Shown: positions 26,652-37,010, numbered from the stretch's first letter. The stretch: 64,000 bases of DNA from Arcobacter_B sp049472135 (GCF_049472135.1 NZ_JBMOVV010000001.1:372001-436000); one strand, 5' to 3'. Notes: generated from the sequence alone by a model not told the origin. Program-made: numbers and translations.

Positions 26652-28764
26652 AAGTGTAGTAGCCCCATTAATCTTATTATCAACTCTTTCTTACTCTAAA
26701 GAGTTGAATAATGAACAATTTCAAATTCTTGCAAAAAATATTGATACTAAAGATAATACGGTTATAGCAAATGGTGATGTAGTTATATTCTCTAAAAATT
26801 ACTACATCTCAGCAGATAAAATAATTTATGATAAGAAGAAAGAGACATTTGAACTTTTTGATAATGTATTGATTTTAAAAGATAATAATGTACAAACTCA
26901 AAGTAATTATGCCTTTTTAGATATAAATGATGATACTTATGAACAAACACCTGTTTTACTTATGGAAAAAGAGAGTAATTTATGGGTGAATTCAAAATCT
27001 TCAAAAAAGAATAAATCAGAAATTGAACTTGAAGACTCTATTATTTCTTCTTGTGATTGTGTTGATCCAGTTTGGAGTATAAAAGTTTCATCAGCTTCTT
27101 TTGATACTGAAGATAAATGGTTACATACATATAACACACGTTTATATATCAAAGATGTGCCAGTTTTCTATACTCCTTATTTAGGTTTTCCAACTGACAA
27201 AACAAGAAGAACAGGTCTTTTAACTCCTACTATTGGTTATTCAAAAAATGATGGTGGTTTTTATTCTCAACCAATTTATTTTGCACCTGCAAAGAATTAT
27301 GATTTTGAGTTTATCCCTCAAATAAGAACACAAAGAGGTTCAGGACTTTATGCTTATTATAGATTAGCAGACTCACCATATTCATTACTTAAATTAAAAA
27401 GTGGATATTTTGAAGAAAAAGATGAGTATCGAAAAGAGTTTGATTTAAAGAATGAAAAACATTATGGTTGGAATATTGATTATGAAAGAACAAAAGTTTT
27501 TTCAAAAAAAGACTCCCACCAAGATGGTCTATATGCTTCTATTAATTGGCTAAATGATATTGAATATAAGACTGTTGAAGATGAAGAAGATGCTGTTTCA
27601 ACAGAAAAAAAAGTTGAATCAAAACTGAACTATTTTTATAATACACCTAAATATTATGGTGGATTATATGCGAGATATTATATTGATACAAAATTAGATT
27701 CTAATGATGCAACTTTACAAGAATTACCTCAAATTCAATTACATTCATATAATAAAGATTTAGGTATCAAAAATCTAATTTATTCAATTGATGCTAAAGC
27801 TATTAATTATGAAAGACAAAAAGAAATAAATGCAACTATTTATGAACTAACTTTACCAATTAGTTATACGACTTATTTTTTTGATGATTTTTTATATATA
27901 AATTTAGAAAATAAAAGTACTATTAGTCAATATCAATACTCTAATTTTAATACAAATTATGAAGATGGAACATTAGTTCAAAATGAATCTTCTATTACTT
28001 TAGGTACAGATTTAATAAAACCTTATAAAGACTATCTTCATACTATTAATTTAAGTGCAAAATATTCTTATCCTAAGAATATTCAAACAGATGGTGATTT
28101 ATATGACATTACAATTGATAAAAATAGTATAAAAGGACAAGAATTAGAATCTTTTCCAATTACTCAAGGTAGAAAGAATATTAAGCTACAGTTGAATCAA
28201 TCTTTATATAAAAAAGATAGTTTAAAACAGATAATTAATCATAAAATATCTCAATCTATTTTATATGATGAAAATAATGATGCAAAGTTTTATGATTTAG
28301 AGAATTTTGTTAAATACAATTATTCTTATGGAACTATCACAAATAAGATCATTTACAATATAGAGGATAAACATTTTACAGAAAACACTTCAAGTTTTAC
28401 ATATAAATATGAAGATTTTGATTTATCTTTAGGTTATTATAAATCAAAAGATACAGAAAATTCAAACAAAGAAGAATTAGAGTCGTTTAGAATTAATACA
28501 TCTTATGATATTTCAAATGATTATAAAATCTCTTATTATGAAAACTATAATATTGAAGAAAAATTAAGAAATAGACAAGGTATAGGACTTGATATTTATG
28601 ATAGATGCTGGAGTTTAGGTTTAAAATATGAAAAAGAAATTGTTCCATCTACTAGTACTAATGTTGAGGGAATTAAACAAAATATTTTATATATAAACTT
28701 GGAATTAAAACCACTAGGTGGTATAAAACAAAAGTACAAATTCAAGGATAGTAATGAGTCCTGA
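26644..28764 (+). CDS. lptD: LPS assembly outer membrane protein LptD
   Basis: A 706-residue protein with signal peptide (about 1-18), an OstA/LptA-like domain (about 22-110, with NIDTKDNTVIANGDVVIFSK) and a long beta-barrel region rich in aromatic-alternating strands. Cys residues occur near 138-140 (SSCDCVD) and near 660 (DRCW), the layout used for the inter-domain disulfides of LptD. It inserts LPS into the outer leaflet with LptE. Start and stop overlap both neighbours (8 bases with the RDD gene, 11 with the PRTase gene). Confidence 0.9.
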   Translation: MLRSVVAPLILLSTLSYSKELNNEQFQILAKNIDTKDNTVIANGDVVIFSKNYYISADKIIYDKKKETFELFDNVLILKDNNVQTQSNYAFLDINDDTYEQTPVLLMEKESNLWVNSKSSKKNKSEIELEDSIISSCDCVDPVWSIKVSSASFDTEDKWLHTYNTRLYIKDVPVFYTPYLGFPTDKTRRTGLLTPTIGYSKNDGGFYSQPIYFAPAKNYDFEFIPQIRTQRGSGLYAYYRLADSPYSLLKLKSGYFEEKDEYRKEFDLKNEKHYGWNIDYERTKVFSKKDSHQDGLYASINWLNDIEYKTVEDEEDAVSTEKKVESKLNYFYNTPKYYGGLYARYYIDTKLDSNDATLQELPQIQLHSYNKDLGIKNLIYSIDAKAINYERQKEINATIYELTLPISYTTYFFDDFLYINLENKSTISQYQYSNFNTNYEDGTLVQNESSITLGTDLIKPYKDYLHTINLSAKYSYPKNIQTDGDLYDITIDKNSIKGQELESFPITQGRKNIKLQLNQSLYKKDSLKQIINHKISQSILYDENNDAKFYDLENFVKYNYSYGTITNKIIYNIEDKHFTENTSSFTYKYEDFDLSLGYYKSKDTENSNKEELESFRINTSYDISNDYKISYYENYNIEEKLRNRQGIGLDIYDRCWSLGLKYEKEIVPSTSTNVEGIKQNILYINLELKPLGGIKQKYKFKDSNES

Positions 28765-29407
28765 AAATAATATCTATTTTAAAAATAGAGAAGTTGCTGC
28801 TTATAGATTATTAGATGTTATGCCTATTGACAAAATGAAACTTGAAAATTGGACAGTAATATCAAGCTCTTGTGGTGGTTATGAAATTGCTAAAGTAATC
28901 GCAGATACATTAAATGCTAAACTTGATATAATGATAAATGAAAAAATTGAAGCACCTTCTAATGAAGAGTGTGAAATTGCAATTGTAACTGAGCATGAAG
29001 AAGTTGTAATTCATGAAGAACTTGTTAAAAGTTTTGATATTAGTTTAGATTATATTTATGCTAAATCAAAACAGGTTTATGAAAACATTGTATTAAATAA
29101 AGTTAATAGATTACGACATGGCAGTCAAATCGAAAATTTAAACTATAAAAATGTATTAATTGTTGATGAAGGTATTAATACAGGTCTTACTATGATGGCT
29201 TGTATTAAAACTGCTATAAATTTAGGAGCAAAGTCAATTTCTGTTGCAACTCCTATTTTACCAACAGCTAGTATACAAACAATTGAGTCAATTGCAGATG
29301 ATTTGTATTATGTAAAAAAACTTGATCATTTTATATCAATTGATTTTTATTATGATAGTTTAAATGATATTGAATTTGAAGATTTAGAAAAAATAAATAA
29401 AGGATAA
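28754..29407 (+). CDS. Phosphoribosyltransferase family protein
   Basis: A 217-residue type I PRTase-fold protein. The PRPP-binding signature is VLIVDEGINTGLTMMA near residues 135-150. The N-terminal region is adapted (SSSCGGYEIAKVIAD) and the substrate is not obvious from sequence. It overlaps lptD by 11 bases and is followed 7 bases later by pnp, an order also seen in other Campylobacterota as I recall. A role in nucleobase salvage or regulation is inferred only. Confidence 0.78.
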   Translation: MSPENNIYFKNREVAAYRLLDVMPIDKMKLENWTVISSSCGGYEIAKVIADTLNAKLDIMINEKIEAPSNEECEIAIVTEHEEVVIHEELVKSFDISLDYIYAKSKQVYENIVLNKVNRLRHGSQIENLNYKNVLIVDEGINTGLTMMACIKTAINLGAKSISVATPILPTASIQTIESIADDLYYVKKLDHFISIDFYYDSLNDIEFEDLEKINKG

Positions 29408-29414
29408 AGTAAGT

Positions 29415-31592
29415 ATGTCAACAGTATGTGAATTCGAATTAAATGAAAAAGAAGAGATTTTTGAGTTTGGCAAAGTTGCTAAACAAGCTAATGGTTCGGT
29501 ATTAGCAAAAATAGGAAATGCAGTAGTTTTAGCTACTGTAGTAAGTGAATTTGACAATCCAGTGGAAGAAGACTTTACTCCATTGACTGTTCAATATGTT
29601 GAAAAAACATATGCAGCAGCAAAACTTCCTGGTGGATTTATTAAAAGAGAAGCAAAACCAAGTGAGTTTGAAACTTTAACTTCAAGAGTTATTGATAGAA
29701 GTTTAAGACCATTATTTCCAAAAGGTTATGTTTATCCTACAACTATTACTGTAATGGTTTTAAGTGCTGATAAAGATGTTGATTTACAAACTTTAGCTTT
29801 AAATGCTGCGAATGCTGCTTTATATACTTCTAATCTTCCTATTAAAAAATCAGTTTGTGGTGTAAGAGTTGGTAAAATTGAGGGTGAGTATGTTGTAAAT
29901 CCTACATCATCTCAATTAGAAGACTCAACACTTGATTTATATGTTGCAGGTTCTAAAGATGAACTTTTAATGATTGAAATGAAATCTATTTCAAGCTCAG
30001 AATTAGTAGAAGTTGATATTGAAGCATTTACTAAAGTTCATCATGCAAATGAAATGAGTGAAGAAGAACTTGTTGAAGCAATTGCTGTTGCTCAAAAAGC
30101 TTTATATGAAGCAAACAAAACTTATGAAGATGGTTTTGAAAGTGTGTGTGCTCCTATAAAAGATGTCGAATTAGTTGAATTTACAATAGATGAAGAAGTA
30201 ATTGACTATGTAAGAGACAATTACTCTTCAAATATTAAAGATGCAATTAAAAAACTTGCAAAAAGTGAAAGAGCAACAGAGTTAAAAGATGTAGCTAAGC
30301 TTATTGCTAAAGATGAAAATTGTGTTTCAAAAGAGATTGAATATAGTACAGTATATGAAGCAGTATCTGTAGTAAAAAGAGAACTTGTAAGAGATATGAT
30401 TGTAAAAGATAAAGTAAGAGCAGATGGAAGAGGACTTAAAGATGTAAGACCTATTTCAATTGATACAAACATTTTACCTTCTGCACACTCTTCTTGTTTA
30501 TTTACAAGAGGAGAAACTCAAGCTTTAGTTGTTGGAACAATCGCTGGAGCAAAAGATGGACAAATGTATGAAGTTTTAACTGACAAATCAACTTCAATGG
30601 AAAACTTTATGGTTCATTATAACTTCCCTGGATTCTCAGTTGGTGAAGCTAAACCAATGTTTGGAGTTGGAAGAAGAGAGTTAGGACATGGTAACTTAGG
30701 TAAAAAAGCTCTTGAAGCTACAATTGATAAAGATTATACAGAAACTATTAGATTAGTATCAGAAATTTTAGAATCAAATGGATCTTCTTCAATGGCTACA
30801 GTTTGTGGAGGTTCATTGGCACTAAAAGCAGCAGGTATTCCTGTATCTGATTTAGTTGCAGGTGTTGCAATGGGTATGGTTGTTGAAGGTGATGAGTATG
30901 CTGTTTTAACTGATATTATGGGATTAGAAGATCATGATGGTGATATGGACTTTAAAGTTGCAGGTACTAGAACAGGAATTACAGCACTTCAAATGGATAT
31001 TAAACTTGGTGGAATTGAGCTATCTGTATTAAAAGAGGCATTACTTCAAGCAAAAGAGGGTAGAGAACATATTTTAGGTTTAATGGAAGAAGCAGCAGAA
31101 CAAATTGTACCAAGTGATGCTTTGCCTTTAGTAGAGCAATTTGCAATTGATCCTAGTAAAATGATGGTTGTTATTGGAAAAGCTGGTGCAACTATTAAAG
31201 AAATTATTGAGAAATTCTCAGTTGCAATTGATTTAGATAGAAACTCTGGTAATGTAAAAGTTAGTGGTGAATCTAAACAAAATGTATTAGATGCTTGTGA
31301 GCATATTAAATCTATTTCAAATAATGCTCCTGCAAAAAAAGAGTCAAAAAATATTAACTTTGAAGACTTATATAAAGCAGAAGATATTCTAACAGGAAAA
31401 GTTGAAAGAATAGTTGACTTTGGTGCGTTTGTTTCTTTACCAAAAGGTGGAGAAGGATTACTTCATATTTCTAAAATCTCTAAAAAAAGAGTTAATAATG
31501 TTTCTGATGTATTCTCAGTTGGAGATAATGTAGAAATTAAAGTATTAAATGTTAAAAAAGACAGAATAGAACTATCAGCAGCTTCACTTTAA
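29415..31592 (+). CDS. pnp: Polynucleotide phosphorylase
   Basis: A 725-residue PNPase: first RNase PH domain (about 5-140), helical linker, second catalytic RNase PH domain (about 330-555, with FMVHYNFPGFSVGEAKPMFG and the DIMGLEDHDGDMDFKVAGT segment), KH domain (about 578-640, VIGKAGATIKEI) and S1 domain (about 650-722). It degrades RNA from the 3' end with phosphate as a part of the degradosome. A strong terminator closes the purD-pnp run. Confidence 0.96.
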   Translation: MSTVCEFELNEKEEIFEFGKVAKQANGSVLAKIGNAVVLATVVSEFDNPVEEDFTPLTVQYVEKTYAAAKLPGGFIKREAKPSEFETLTSRVIDRSLRPLFPKGYVYPTTITVMVLSADKDVDLQTLALNAANAALYTSNLPIKKSVCGVRVGKIEGEYVVNPTSSQLEDSTLDLYVAGSKDELLMIEMKSISSSELVEVDIEAFTKVHHANEMSEEELVEAIAVAQKALYEANKTYEDGFESVCAPIKDVELVEFTIDEEVIDYVRDNYSSNIKDAIKKLAKSERATELKDVAKLIAKDENCVSKEIEYSTVYEAVSVVKRELVRDMIVKDKVRADGRGLKDVRPISIDTNILPSAHSSCLFTRGETQALVVGTIAGAKDGQMYEVLTDKSTSMENFMVHYNFPGFSVGEAKPMFGVGRRELGHGNLGKKALEATIDKDYTETIRLVSEILESNGSSSMATVCGGSLALKAAGIPVSDLVAGVAMGMVVEGDEYAVLTDIMGLEDHDGDMDFKVAGTRTGITALQMDIKLGGIELSVLKEALLQAKEGREHILGLMEEAAEQIVPSDALPLVEQFAIDPSKMMVVIGKAGATIKEIIEKFSVAIDLDRNSGNVKVSGESKQNVLDACEHIKSISNNAPAKKESKNINFEDLYKAEDILTGKVERIVDFGAFVSLPKGGEGLLHISKISKKRVNNVSDVFSVGDNVEIKVLNVKKDRIELSAASL

Positions 31593-31595
31593 AAT

Positions 31596-31620
31596 AAAAA
31601 GACTTAGGTCTTTTTATTTA
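31596..31620 (+). terminator. Rho-independent terminator of pnp
   Basis: AAAAAGAC pairs with GTCTTTTT around a TTAG loop just after the pnp stop. Confidence 0.85.
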
Positions 31621-31704
31621 CTTACAAAAAATAAATAATTTTAAATCTTACCTTAATAGTAATAAAAAGTAACAAACAATGTTTGGTATTTATAACTTTT
31701 ATGA

Positions 31705-31710
31705 TATAAT
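31705..31710 (+). promoter_or_regulatory. Probable -10 box of the chemotaxis operon
   Basis: TATAAT stands about 145 bases before cheY in a 235-base gene-free gap. The rest of this gap is AT-rich and contains an imperfect repeat (GTAAGAA at about 31766 and TTCTTAC at about 31802). It holds no convincing small gene. The leader would be unusually long, so another promoter nearer cheY is possible. Confidence 0.4.
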
Positions 31711-31855
31711 ATAAAACAATGATATAGCAATATATGCTAAACTTTGTCATTCAGATGTAATATAGTAAGAATTATTTTAAATTATAAACTTACATTAATA
31801 TTTCTTACGATAGTATAGTAAAAATAATTTTTTTAAAAAACTAAGGGGTTTTATA

Positions 31856-32224
31856 ATGGCTAAGCTTTTAATTGTAGATGATTCTACTATGCTAAGAGAT
31901 ATGCTAAACTATGCATTAAATGAAGGTGGATACACTGATGTTACAGAAGGTATCGATGGTGTAGACGGTTTAGCAAAAGCTAAAGCAGAAGAGTTTGACT
32001 TAATTATCACAGATGTAAATATGCCAAATATGGATGGATTAACATTAATTGGTGAATTAAGAAAACTTCCACAATATTCAAAAAAGCCTATTTTAGTTCT
32101 TACAACTGAAAGAAGCGATGAAATGAAAGCAAAAGGAAAAGCAGCTGGTGCTACTGGTTGGATTGTTAAACCATTTGTTCCAGATCAATTACTAAAAGCT
32201 GTGAATATAGTTTTAAGTAGATAA
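31856..32224 (+). CDS. cheY: Chemotaxis response regulator CheY
   Basis: A 122-residue single-domain receiver. Key residues are visible: acidic pair DD at 8-9 (LLIVDDST), phospho-Asp in ITDVNMPNMDG (near 54), Thr in LTTE (near 83) and Lys in VKPF (near 105). It is the motor-binding output of the pathway. It opens the operon cheY-cheA-cheR-cheD-cheB and is followed by cheA after 16 bases. An AAGGGG ribosome site precedes the ATG. Confidence 0.93.
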   Translation: MAKLLIVDDSTMLRDMLNYALNEGGYTDVTEGIDGVDGLAKAKAEEFDLIITDVNMPNMDGLTLIGELRKLPQYSKKPILVLTTERSDEMKAKGKAAGATGWIVKPFVPDQLLKAVNIVLSR

Positions 32225-32240
32225 TAAAAAAGGGGTTATC

Positions 32241-34385
32241 ATGTCATTTGATATTTCTAAATACAGAGAAATGTTTCTTGAGGAGGCTGAAGAGCTTTTT
32301 GAATCTGCAGATAATGTTTTATTAGAAGCAGAAAACAATGGAGCATTAACTGATGATGAAATGGGTCAACTTTTTAGAGATGTACATACTTTAAAAGGTA
32401 GTGGTGCATCTGTAGAATTGACTATGTTTGCTGAGTTTACACATGATGTAGAAAACATGATGGATAAACTAAGGAATCACGAAATAGAATTTATTCCAGA
32501 AATGGCAAGTACTCTTATTGATGGTTTAGACGTAATGAGAGAAATTCTAGACTTAGAGGTTGCAGAAACTCTTACAAGAGAAACTTTTGAAGATATGACA
32601 AAAGATCTTTTAGAAGAGATTAGATCTTACTCAAGTGGTGATGTACCTGTATCAAAAGAAAAAGCAGCAACTGTAGAAGTTAAAAAAACTGTTGAAGAAC
32701 CAAAGCAAGAGATTAAATCTGTAGATCATATAGAAATCGACAATGACAATATTGGATTTTTTGATGATGACCTAAATGAACAAAAAAATAGCAATGCCTA
32801 TGGTATTTTTGAAGATGATTCAATTGATGAAAAACATAAAAATTATGGATTCTTTGATGATGATTTAGAAGAGTTAGCTATTAGTATGGATGATTCAGAA
32901 GAAGATATGATTGATACTAATGATGACAGAGAAGATTTTGGTTTCTTTGATGATGTTCCTTCAATTACACCTGATTCAGTTATGGAAACAAACAGTGTTG
33001 AGCAAAATACAACAAAAACTGTTGAAGTTAAAAATGTAGAAAAAGCAGATACTGTTACTGCTGTAACTGAACAAGTTGAAGAGAGTAAAGAAGAAGTTAC
33101 TTCTACTGAAACTAAAGAAAGACCTTCAAGAAAACCAAGAGATCAAAAAGAGGGTGCTAAGAAATCTGCAGCAAGTAGTAATATTAGAGTTAATCTTGAT
33201 AAAATTGATTTATTAATGAATAATGTTGGAGATTTAGTAATTACAAATGCAATGTTAACTCAATTCGCAACTACAATTGAAGCAGCTAAAACTAGAAATT
33301 CTGTACTTGAAAGATTAGAGCTTCTTGAAAGACATATTAGAGATATGCAAGATTCAATTATGAGTATTAGAATGGTACCAATGGAATCTATTTACTCTAA
33401 GTTCCCAAAAGTTGTTAGAGATATTTCAAGAAAACTTGGTAAAAAAGTTGAATTTATTCATTATGGTGATAATGTTGAGATTGATAAAGCTATGATTGAG
33501 GGACTAACTGATCCTTTAATGCATATTATTAGAAACTCTCTTGATCATGGACTTGAAACAACTGAACAAAGAATTGAAGCTGGTAAATCAGAAGTAGGTT
33601 CTATTACTATTTCAGCAGAGCAGGCTAATGGTCAAATGATTATTACTATCGAAGATGATGGTAGAGGGATTAATGCTGAAAAAGTTGCTCAAAAAGCCTT
33701 AGATAACGGGCAAATTGATGAAAATCAATTTAAAACTATGAGTGATAAAGAAAAAGCAATGCTTGTATTTGGTGCTGGTGTTTCAACAGCAGATCAAATT
33801 ACTGATATTTCAGGTAGAGGTGTTGGAATGGATGTTGTTAGAACAAACATTCATAAATTAGGTGGAGCGATTGAATTAGATACTAGTGTTGGTGTTGGTA
33901 CTACTATTACTATTATGCTTCCTCTTACACTTGCTATTCTTGATGGTCTTGACATTGCTGTTGGAGATAAAAAATATATTTTACCACTAAGTTCTATTGT
34001 TGAGTCATTACAACCAAGTTCTGACATGATTAAGAAAATTGGTGATGGAACTCAAGATCTTTTAATGTTAAGAGAAGAATTTATCCCAGTTGTTAGACTT
34101 CATGACTTATTTGGAATTGAGAAAAGTTTTGAAAAACTTGAAGAAGGTATGTTAATTGTTGTTAAATCAAGTAACACAAAAGTTGCTTTATCAATTGATG
34201 AATTCCTAAATCAACACCAAGTTGTTGTAAAACCTTTAGATAAAAACTTTAGAAGTGTTCAAGGTATTGGTGCAGCAACAGTAAGAGGTGATGGAAGTAT
34301 TGGACTTATTTTAGATGTAGTTGGTATTATCAATGCACAAATAAAAAGAGAGAAAGATATGAGCTTCGCAAAGAAGGCTTCATAG
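32241..34385 (+). CDS. cheA: Chemotaxis histidine kinase CheA
   Basis: A 714-residue CheA. The HPt domain (about 1-105) has the phospho-His H49 in VHTLKGSG. A long acidic linker (about 130-310) contains four short repeats of the type GFFDDD, at residues 172-177, 188-193, 203-208 and 234-238; no P2 domain is recognisable there. Dimerisation (about 315-380), ATPase (about 385-560, with NSLDHGLE and the G boxes DDGRGI and GRGVGMDVV) and CheW-like (about 565-700) domains follow. Unlike Campylobacter jejuni CheA it has no C-terminal receiver domain. No CheW or receptor gene lies in the window. Confidence 0.92.
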   Translation: MSFDISKYREMFLEEAEELFESADNVLLEAENNGALTDDEMGQLFRDVHTLKGSGASVELTMFAEFTHDVENMMDKLRNHEIEFIPEMASTLIDGLDVMREILDLEVAETLTRETFEDMTKDLLEEIRSYSSGDVPVSKEKAATVEVKKTVEEPKQEIKSVDHIEIDNDNIGFFDDDLNEQKNSNAYGIFEDDSIDEKHKNYGFFDDDLEELAISMDDSEEDMIDTNDDREDFGFFDDVPSITPDSVMETNSVEQNTTKTVEVKNVEKADTVTAVTEQVEESKEEVTSTETKERPSRKPRDQKEGAKKSAASSNIRVNLDKIDLLMNNVGDLVITNAMLTQFATTIEAAKTRNSVLERLELLERHIRDMQDSIMSIRMVPMESIYSKFPKVVRDISRKLGKKVEFIHYGDNVEIDKAMIEGLTDPLMHIIRNSLDHGLETTEQRIEAGKSEVGSITISAEQANGQMIITIEDDGRGINAEKVAQKALDNGQIDENQFKTMSDKEKAMLVFGAGVSTADQITDISGRGVGMDVVRTNIHKLGGAIELDTSVGVGTTITIMLPLTLAILDGLDIAVGDKKYILPLSSIVESLQPSSDMIKKIGDGTQDLLMLREEFIPVVRLHDLFGIEKSFEKLEEGMLIVVKSSNTKVALSIDEFLNQHQVVVKPLDKNFRSVQGIGAATVRGDGSIGLILDVVGIINAQIKREKDMSFAKKAS

Positions 34386-34396
34386 TAGAACCTTAG

Positions 34397-35245
34397 ATGA
34401 AAAAATATAGTACTCAAGATGCTCATGATAGAATAAAAAAACTTCTTTATTCTCTGACAGGGATTACTCTGGCAGACAATAAAGATATTATGATTTCAAA
34501 TAGAATTGATAAATTAAAAAGAGATTCAAAATATCAAGGTGATATTATGGATCTTTTAGATTTAGTTGAGAGTGGAAGTTATGTTTCTGAGTTTATTAAC
34601 TCATTTACTACAAATAAAACTCACTTTTTTAGAGAAGATTTTCATTTTTTAGATTTAAAAGATAGGGTACTACCTCAAATAGCAAAAGAGGGTGGTAAAA
34701 TACAAATGTATTGTTCTGCATCTTCTACAGGAGAAGAGCCTTACTCAATGGCCATGACTGTATTAGAAGCAAAAGAAGAAATGAGTAAATTTATAGATGC
34801 TTCTATAATTGCTACTGATATTGATACAAATGTTTTACAATATGCAGCAAATGGTATTTATAGATTCTCAAAATCTTCTAAAGAGTTTCCAAGTTGGATT
34901 AAACCTCAAAAATATTTTAAAAGAAGAGTTCAAAAAAATCTTGCAGGTGAAGAAGTTTTAATTAAGGTAAAAGACGAATTAAAGAAAATGATTACTTTTA
35001 AAGTAATGAATTTAAATGATAGTTCGTATCCTTATCAAAATAACCAATTTGATGTAATTTTCTGTAGAAATGTTTTAATTTACTTTTCAGCAGAAGATCA
35101 AAATAAGATTCTTAAAAAACTTTTTAGACATTTAAAAATTGGTGGGACTTTATACTTAGGACACTCTGAAAATCCTCAAGATCTAATTAATTATGTTAGT
35201 AGAGTTGGACAAAATATTTTTGTAAAACAAAAGGAAATAAATTGA
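34397..35245 (+). CDS. cheR: Chemoreceptor methyltransferase CheR
   Basis: A 282-residue S-adenosylmethionine-dependent glutamate methyltransferase. The N-terminal helical domain contains TNKTHFFREDFHFLDLK near 74-90, and the catalytic domain has SSTGEEPYSMAM, IIATDIDTNVL and VIFCRNVLIYF, the family signature. It methylates chemoreceptors for adaptation. It follows cheA by 11 bases, and its stop overlaps the TTG start of cheD by 4 bases. Confidence 0.93.
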   Translation: MKKYSTQDAHDRIKKLLYSLTGITLADNKDIMISNRIDKLKRDSKYQGDIMDLLDLVESGSYVSEFINSFTTNKTHFFREDFHFLDLKDRVLPQIAKEGGKIQMYCSASSTGEEPYSMAMTVLEAKEEMSKFIDASIIATDIDTNVLQYAANGIYRFSKSSKEFPSWIKPQKYFKRRVQKNLAGEEVLIKVKDELKKMITFKVMNLNDSSYPYQNNQFDVIFCRNVLIYFSAEDQNKILKKLFRHLKIGGTLYLGHSENPQDLINYVSRVGQNIFVKQKEIN

Positions 35246-35919
35246 TTGTTATTGGTCATAAAGATGGTAGTATCGAAAAAGCATCAGCTGTAAGATTTAC
35301 TCAGAAAACAAAAGGTTTGTTAACTCATACAGTAATTGGTGGAGAGTTTGCAGTTGGAAGTGATATTGAAAATATTGCTTTTAAAACTCTTTTAGGTTCA
35401 TGTGTAGCAATTATGTTTTATGATAAAGTAAAAAAGATTAAAGCAATGAACCATTTTTTATTACCAACAACAAATAATACAAATGATGATATGAAGTATG
35501 GTTTATATTCTGTTGAGGCTATGCTAAATGAAATGTATAAATTAGGTTGTGCTAAAAATAATATGGTTGCAAAGATTTCAGGTGGTGCTGATATTATGCA
35601 ACTTAATATGTCTTCATTATCTATTGGACATAGAAATGTTGAGTTTGCTAAAGATTTTTGTAAATCAGAGGGTTTTAAACTTATTAGTGAACATACAAGA
35701 GGTGAGCACGGTAGATTGATTCTTTTAGCTGATGAATTTCAAACTTTTATTAAAGTTACTCAGAAAAGTGAAACTGATAGTAAAATTGCTACTGAAGAAC
35801 AATCATTACAAAAAGAGATTACAAAAGCACCAGTTATCAAAGAATACGTTGGTGGTGTTGACTTATTTGGTTCAGATAAACAAGAAGCTGAACCTCAAAT
35901 GGAAATTGATCTTTTCTAA
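35242..35919 (+). CDS. cheD: Chemoreceptor glutamine deamidase CheD
   Basis: A 225-residue CheD with the catalytic Cys in LLGSCVAIMFYD (near 54) and His in AMNHFLLP (near 73), and the conserved KISGGADIM segment. The C-terminal 50 residues are an extra acidic tail, ending in a GVDLFGSDKQ segment and EIDLF; such a tail is not part of the core family and might bind a partner. The start is TTG inside the cheR end. It deamidates receptors and may interact with CheY/CheC-type proteins in other species. Confidence 0.88.
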   Translation: MIVIGHKDGSIEKASAVRFTQKTKGLLTHTVIGGEFAVGSDIENIAFKTLLGSCVAIMFYDKVKKIKAMNHFLLPTTNNTNDDMKYGLYSVEAMLNEMYKLGCAKNNMVAKISGGADIMQLNMSSLSIGHRNVEFAKDFCKSEGFKLISEHTRGEHGRLILLADEFQTFIKVTQKSETDSKIATEEQSLQKEITKAPVIKEYVGGVDLFGSDKQEAEPQMEIDLF

Positions 35920-35936
35920 AAAAGGTAGATATAGTA

Positions 35937-37010
35937 GTGTATACAGTTTTGATTATTGACGACTCTCCTTCAATGAGAAGAGTCATAAAAGATATGATAG
36001 ATTCAATTGATGAATTTGAAGTTATTGCTACAGCAGTAGATGCTTATGATGCAAGAGAAAAAATTAAACAGTATGAACCTGATTTAGTTACTATTGATAT
36101 TAATATGCCTAAAATGGATGGAGTTACATTTTTAAGAAATCTTATGAGACTTCACCCTATGCCAGCTGTTGTTATATCTGGTGAAGGTGTTAGAGGAAAT
36201 GATATTTTTGATGATGGCGCAGTAGGGTTTATTCCAAAACCTGAAGTTGGGGAATCAATGATGTCTTTTCATGAAAGAATAAAAGATACATTACTTAATT
36301 TAACGTTTCTTTTAAAAAGATATACTTTAAAGAAACCAAAACCATTAAAACAAGTTAAGGTTACAAAACTTGAAGTTCATCATAAAGTTCATCCTGATGA
36401 AGTTATTCCATCAAGACCAGCATTAATGCCTGGGAGTAAAGTTATTGCAATTGGTTCATCTACAGGTGGAGTTGAATCTTTACTAAAAGTATTTAGAGAT
36501 TTACCAAGTGGTTTACCTCCAATTGTTATTACTCAGCATATTCCTTATGGTTTTTCAAACTCTTTTGCCCATAGATTAAATGATAATTCTCAAGTTAATG
36601 TACATGAGGCTAAAGATGGTGAAATTTTAGAGAGAGGTTGTGCATATTTAGCTCCTGGTAATATGCATTTAACTATTGAAAAAATAGGTTCTGTTTATAA
36701 AACTAGATTATTAGATACAACAAAAGTGAGTCAACATAAACCAAGTGTTGATGTTCTATTTAGATCTGTAAATAATAGTGTAGGTTCTTCTGCAATGGCT
36801 GTTATGATGACTGGAATGGGTGATGATGGTATGATTGCTATGAAAGACATGTTTGATAATGGTGCTTACACAGTTGCTCAAAATAAAGAATCTTGTGTTG
36901 TATTTGGAATGCCTATGAAGGCAATTCAAGCAGGTGCAGTAAAAGATATAATACACTTAAATGAAATAGCTCAATATATTGTAGAGTTCTCAAAAGGGAA
37001 AAGAAGATAA
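35937..37010 (+). CDS. cheB: Chemotaxis methylesterase CheB
   Basis: A 357-residue protein with receiver domain (about 1-120, phospho-Asp in TIDINMPKMDG near 55) and methylesterase domain (about 165-350). The catalytic Ser lies in IGSSTGGVES, His in TQHIPYGFS, and Asp in MTGMGDDGM. Phosphorylation by CheA would activate receptor demethylation; this full-length form differs from C. jejuni CheB, which lacks the receiver. The start is GTG. It ends the operon and a terminator hairpin overlaps its stop. Confidence 0.93.
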   Translation: MYTVLIIDDSPSMRRVIKDMIDSIDEFEVIATAVDAYDAREKIKQYEPDLVTIDINMPKMDGVTFLRNLMRLHPMPAVVISGEGVRGNDIFDDGAVGFIPKPEVGESMMSFHERIKDTLLNLTFLLKRYTLKKPKPLKQVKVTKLEVHHKVHPDEVIPSRPALMPGSKVIAIGSSTGGVESLLKVFRDLPSGLPPIVITQHIPYGFSNSFAHRLNDNSQVNVHEAKDGEILERGCAYLAPGNMHLTIEKIGSVYKTRLLDTTKVSQHKPSVDVLFRSVNNSVGSSAMAVMMTGMGDDGMIAMKDMFDNGAYTVAQNKESCVVFGMPMKAIQAGAVKDIIHLNEIAQYIVEFSKGKRR

